From the NCBI RefSeq assembly GCF_900005765.1, contig NC_041691.1, positions 124,001 through 188,000 on the forward strand: 64,000 nt of DNA. Reading direction: 5' to 3'. This document shows positions 61,551 through 64,000 of this stretch, piece by piece. The notes beneath the pieces were generated by a model that worked only from the letters and a program-made list of their open reading frames with translations, did not search any database and had not been told where the DNA came from. The position numbers were made by a program, and so were the translations under genes. How positions within the stretch are numbered: the stretch's first letter is position 1; each line of letters starts with the position of its first letter. Source of the DNA: Plasmodium relictum (lineage: Eukaryota > Apicomplexa > Aconoidasida > Haemosporida > Plasmodiidae).

Positions 61551-64000
61551 ATGGAAAGTGATTATGAGATACGTATTAAAAAGAAAGAAAATTTTTTAAA
61601 GGGAGAAAATGTAATAAATGATTATGATTTGCTATATTTAAATAAACATGACATATATAAACAAGATATTCAAGATAATTTTCTTTTAAGAAAAAATATA
61701 TCATCAGATATTCAACCATTTTTATTAAAGGATAATTCTTTTAGCGAAGATAGTATTACAAAAAATTATATAAATGAATATGAAAAACAGGAAAAACATA
61801 CATTAAAAAAAGAGGAAAAAAATGATTTATCATTGGATATATATAATAAAACAAATGACTGTTTAAATCCAAACAGAAATAAAGATAACTTAATTGAGCC
61901 TTTAAATATTGAGAGTAACGATAGAAACAACATTGCCAAGCAAAAATTAAATAAAGAAGAATTAAAAAATAAAAATGAAGAAAAACAAAGGGAAGAAAAA
62001 CAGAATGAAGACAATAGAGGAAGTAGTAAAGAAAAAATTAATAACGATGTAAATAAGAATGATTTTATTGAAAAAACATTAAACAGTGAACCATATAAAT
62101 TTAATAATACCAATATAAGCGATATAAATAAATGTTCTGTTTCCAATAAATTAAAATTCTCGAATGATAATGATAATGATAATAGCAAATATCATATATT
62201 ATGTAATTATTTTATGAATGAAAAAAAAGATAATAATATTTTCAATAAAAATGAAGATTTATCCTATGAAAGAAATGTTGATTCCCTTTTAGAAAATAAT
62301 ATAAAATATACAAAAATAACCAAAAATGTAAATCATATTAACAATCCTAGTAAACAAGATTATTATATTAACTTAAATATTAAGAATAAATGTAACTTAC
62401 TTAAAAAACAAGGTAGTTATTCTGATTTTTCAATGATGGATTTAAAGTATGATAAGTTTTCAACAAAAATAAAAAAAAATGATATTTATGAAGGTGTTAA
62501 TGCAAATTTCTCAAAAAAAAATGAGGATTCATATGAACATAAGAAAATGAATAATAACTTTTTGTATAACAAAAATAGAAACTTTTCAGATAGTATTCCT
62601 TTTGTAAAGAAAAAAAGAAAAATTTTACAAAATTTTGATCTAAAAAGTACTGATAGAAATTTTTTCTTAAAAAATGTTTTAAAAAAAAGCAACAGTGAAT
62701 GTTTTGAAGGAAACAATGTAAATTTATTAAGTAAATATAATTTAAATAATAATGATGAATTAGATGATAATGTAAAAAGTAAGAATGAAAATACTGTTAA
62801 AATTAATAAATTTATAAATATTGGTAACAATAGTAACGATATTATTAATATGGAATATAATAGCGATACATTAAATGATTCATCTAGTTATAAAAAAATT
62901 AAGAACGATTTTCTAAATAAATATACTACTACTAATGAGCAAAATAATAAATGTGCTTTTAATAATTTATATATAAATCAAAAATCAATAAATAATTTTT
63001 TTGATTTTTCCTTAAACGAGTCCTGTAATAATTCAAATAAAGTATCCGTTGATACATCATATAAAAAAAAAGGAAATAATTCTAATAGTTTTGTTTATTT
63101 TGATCATTCTATTAAAAAAGTTATTGATAACGATATTATGAACATAGCAAAAATGTATTATGTAAAATGTTCCAATTATTTTTTGAAAAACGATGATAAT
63201 TTCAATGACATAAGAATTAATGATAATGAAAATAATTTGAATAATTGCAATAATAATGATGATAATAATAATAATAAAGAAGATAATTATAACGATAATA
63301 ATAAAGAAAATAATGATAATGATAATAATAATAATAAAGAAAATAATGATAAAGAAAATAATGGTAATAATAATAATAATAAAGAAAATAATGATAAAGA
63401 AAATAATGATAATAATAATAATAAAGAAAATAATGATAAAGAAAATAATGATAATAATAATAATAAAGAAAATAATGATAAAGAAAATAATGATAATAAT
63501 AATAATAAAGAAAATAATGATAAAGAAAATAATTATAATAATAATAATAATAAAGAAAATAATGATAATAATAATAATAAAGAAAGTAATGATGACAATA
63601 ATGAAAATAAAAATTATAAAAAATTATATAGCAATATCAGTAAAGATAGTGTTAATTCTGGAGAATTAAAAAGTAATATCTATAAATTTTACTTTGATAA
63701 AATAAATGAACTTAAATCAAATGAATTCATAAAAAGACATAGAAATTCAGAAAAATTTATTAAAAAAAAAATATTTAATTATATAAGTAAAAATAACTTA
63801 ATTACTAATATAGATAATATGCATATATATGTAAAAAACATTTATTTTGTAATTATAAAGAATGATAGAGTTTTATTTTATTTTATTTACGACTCAAATG
63901 ATGTAATGAATGCTATCATAAATCTTGAAAAAATGAACAAAGTAAGTTACAATGAAAAAAGTTTTCTTTTATATTTTCTTATCCACGAAGAGGATATGTA
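61551..64000 (+). CDS. Large Asn/Lys/Asp-rich protein, partial (runs off the window)
   Basis: An open frame from ATG 61551 (MESDYEIRIKKKENFLKG) with no stop to the window edge, at least 816 codons. It is Asn/Lys/Asp/Ile-rich throughout. A 42-bp minisatellite encodes a 14-residue Asn/Lys/Glu/Asp repeat near residues 568-680. After it the composition becomes less biased (NMHIYVKNIYFVIIKNDRVL, YDSNDVMNAIINLEKMNK), which may be the start of a folded domain. No signal peptide. No recognised domain lies in the visible part. From memory, unchecked, a large HMG-box protein follows glyoxalase II in P. falciparum. Nothing visible here confirms or excludes that. Confidence 0.85.
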   Translation, partial: MESDYEIRIKKKENFLKGENVINDYDLLYLNKHDIYKQDIQDNFLLRKNISSDIQPFLLKDNSFSEDSITKNYINEYEKQEKHTLKKEEKNDLSLDIYNKTNDCLNPNRNKDNLIEPLNIESNDRNNIAKQKLNKEELKNKNEEKQREEKQNEDNRGSSKEKINNDVNKNDFIEKTLNSEPYKFNNTNISDINKCSVSNKLKFSNDNDNDNSKYHILCNYFMNEKKDNNIFNKNEDLSYERNVDSLLENNIKYTKITKNVNHINNPSKQDYYINLNIKNKCNLLKKQGSYSDFSMMDLKYDKFSTKIKKNDIYEGVNANFSKKNEDSYEHKKMNNNFLYNKNRNFSDSIPFVKKKRKILQNFDLKSTDRNFFLKNVLKKSNSECFEGNNVNLLSKYNLNNNDELDDNVKSKNENTVKINKFINIGNNSNDIINMEYNSDTLNDSSSYKKIKNDFLNKYTTTNEQNNKCAFNNLYINQKSINNFFDFSLNESCNNSNKVSVDTSYKKKGNNSNSFVYFDHSIKKVIDNDIMNIAKMYYVKCSNYFLKNDDNFNDIRINDNENNLNNCNNNDDNNNNKEDNYNDNNKENNDNDNNNNKENNDKENNGNNNNNKENNDKENNDNNNNKENNDKENNDNNNNKENNDKENNDNNNNKENNDKENNYNNNNNKENNDNNNNKESNDDNNENKNYKKLYSNISKDSVNSGELKSNIYKFYFDKINELKSNEFIKRHRNSEKFIKKKIFNYISKNNLITNIDNMHIYVKNIYFVIIKNDRVLFYFIYDSNDVMNAIINLEKMNKVSYNEKSFLLYFLIHEEDM
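63253..63596 (+). repeat. 39-42-bp coding minisatellite
   Basis: About eight imperfect units built from AATAATAAAGAAAATAATGA-like sequence, in frame and encoding alternating Asn runs and KENNDKENND. Likely polymorphic in length between isolates. Confidence 0.9.

Overview
The window is nuclear DNA of an apicomplexan, almost certainly a Plasmodium species. The signs are very high A+T content, long A and T homopolymers and TA microsatellites, Asn/Lys-rich low-complexity inserts in proteins, and short AT-rich GT-AG introns. The recognisable genes (eIF5A, a UBE2D-type E2, SepSecS, a leader-bearing glyoxalase II, NAP and NASP histone chaperones) also fit. As I recall it, unchecked, the order NAP / E2 / eIF5A / SepSecS / RING-FHA protein / glyoxalase II resembles the left part of P. 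falciparum chromosome 12. I cannot name the species from the sequence.

Layout: 0-2 kb NAP-family chaperone (-); 2-7.3 kb gene-free; 7.3-8.3 kb E2 ubiquitin-conjugating enzyme (+); 9.9-11.2 kb small charged helical protein in seven exons (+); 11.6-14.0 kb Ser/Lys/Asn-rich protein with repeated acidic-serine motifs (-); 14.8-16.3 kb RAD51-family ATPase resembling XRCC2 (+); 17.3-17.7 kb eIF5A (-); 19.2-21.7 kb thirteen-exon multi-pass membrane protein (-); 22.4-23.2 kb SNAPC1-like protein (-); 24.4-25.4 kb ADAT3-like tRNA deaminase subunit (+); 26.4-27.2 kb L51/S25/CI-B8-fold protein, probably mitoribosomal mL43 (+); 28.5-29.4 kb small secreted or membrane protein (+); 30.7-32.9 kb Asn-rich membrane protein (+); 33.4-35.6 kb SepSecS (-); 36.8-37.6 kb HAD-like protein (-); 40.9-41.8 kb secretory-leader protein (+); 43.0-45.4 kb kelch protein (-); 45.4-50.3 kb gene-free; 50.3-54.3 kb RING plus tandem FHA protein (+); 56.1-57.9 kb NASP-like chaperone (-); 59.4-60.4 kb glyoxalase II (+); 61.6 kb to the window end, the start of a large Asn-rich protein (+, partial).

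The genes do not form one pathway, but several themes recur: histone handling (NAP, NASP), ubiquitin signalling (E2, RING-FHA), translation and tRNA biology (eIF5A, ADAT3, SepSecS, mitoribosome), snRNA transcription (SNAPC1-like) and DNA repair (XRCC2-like; possibly the RING-FHA protein). Eight genes were rebuilt from several exons by hand. In every one the intron phases joined and the reading frame stayed open to a stop, which is the main support for those models. I found no tRNA, rRNA, CRISPR array, insertion sequence or transposon.
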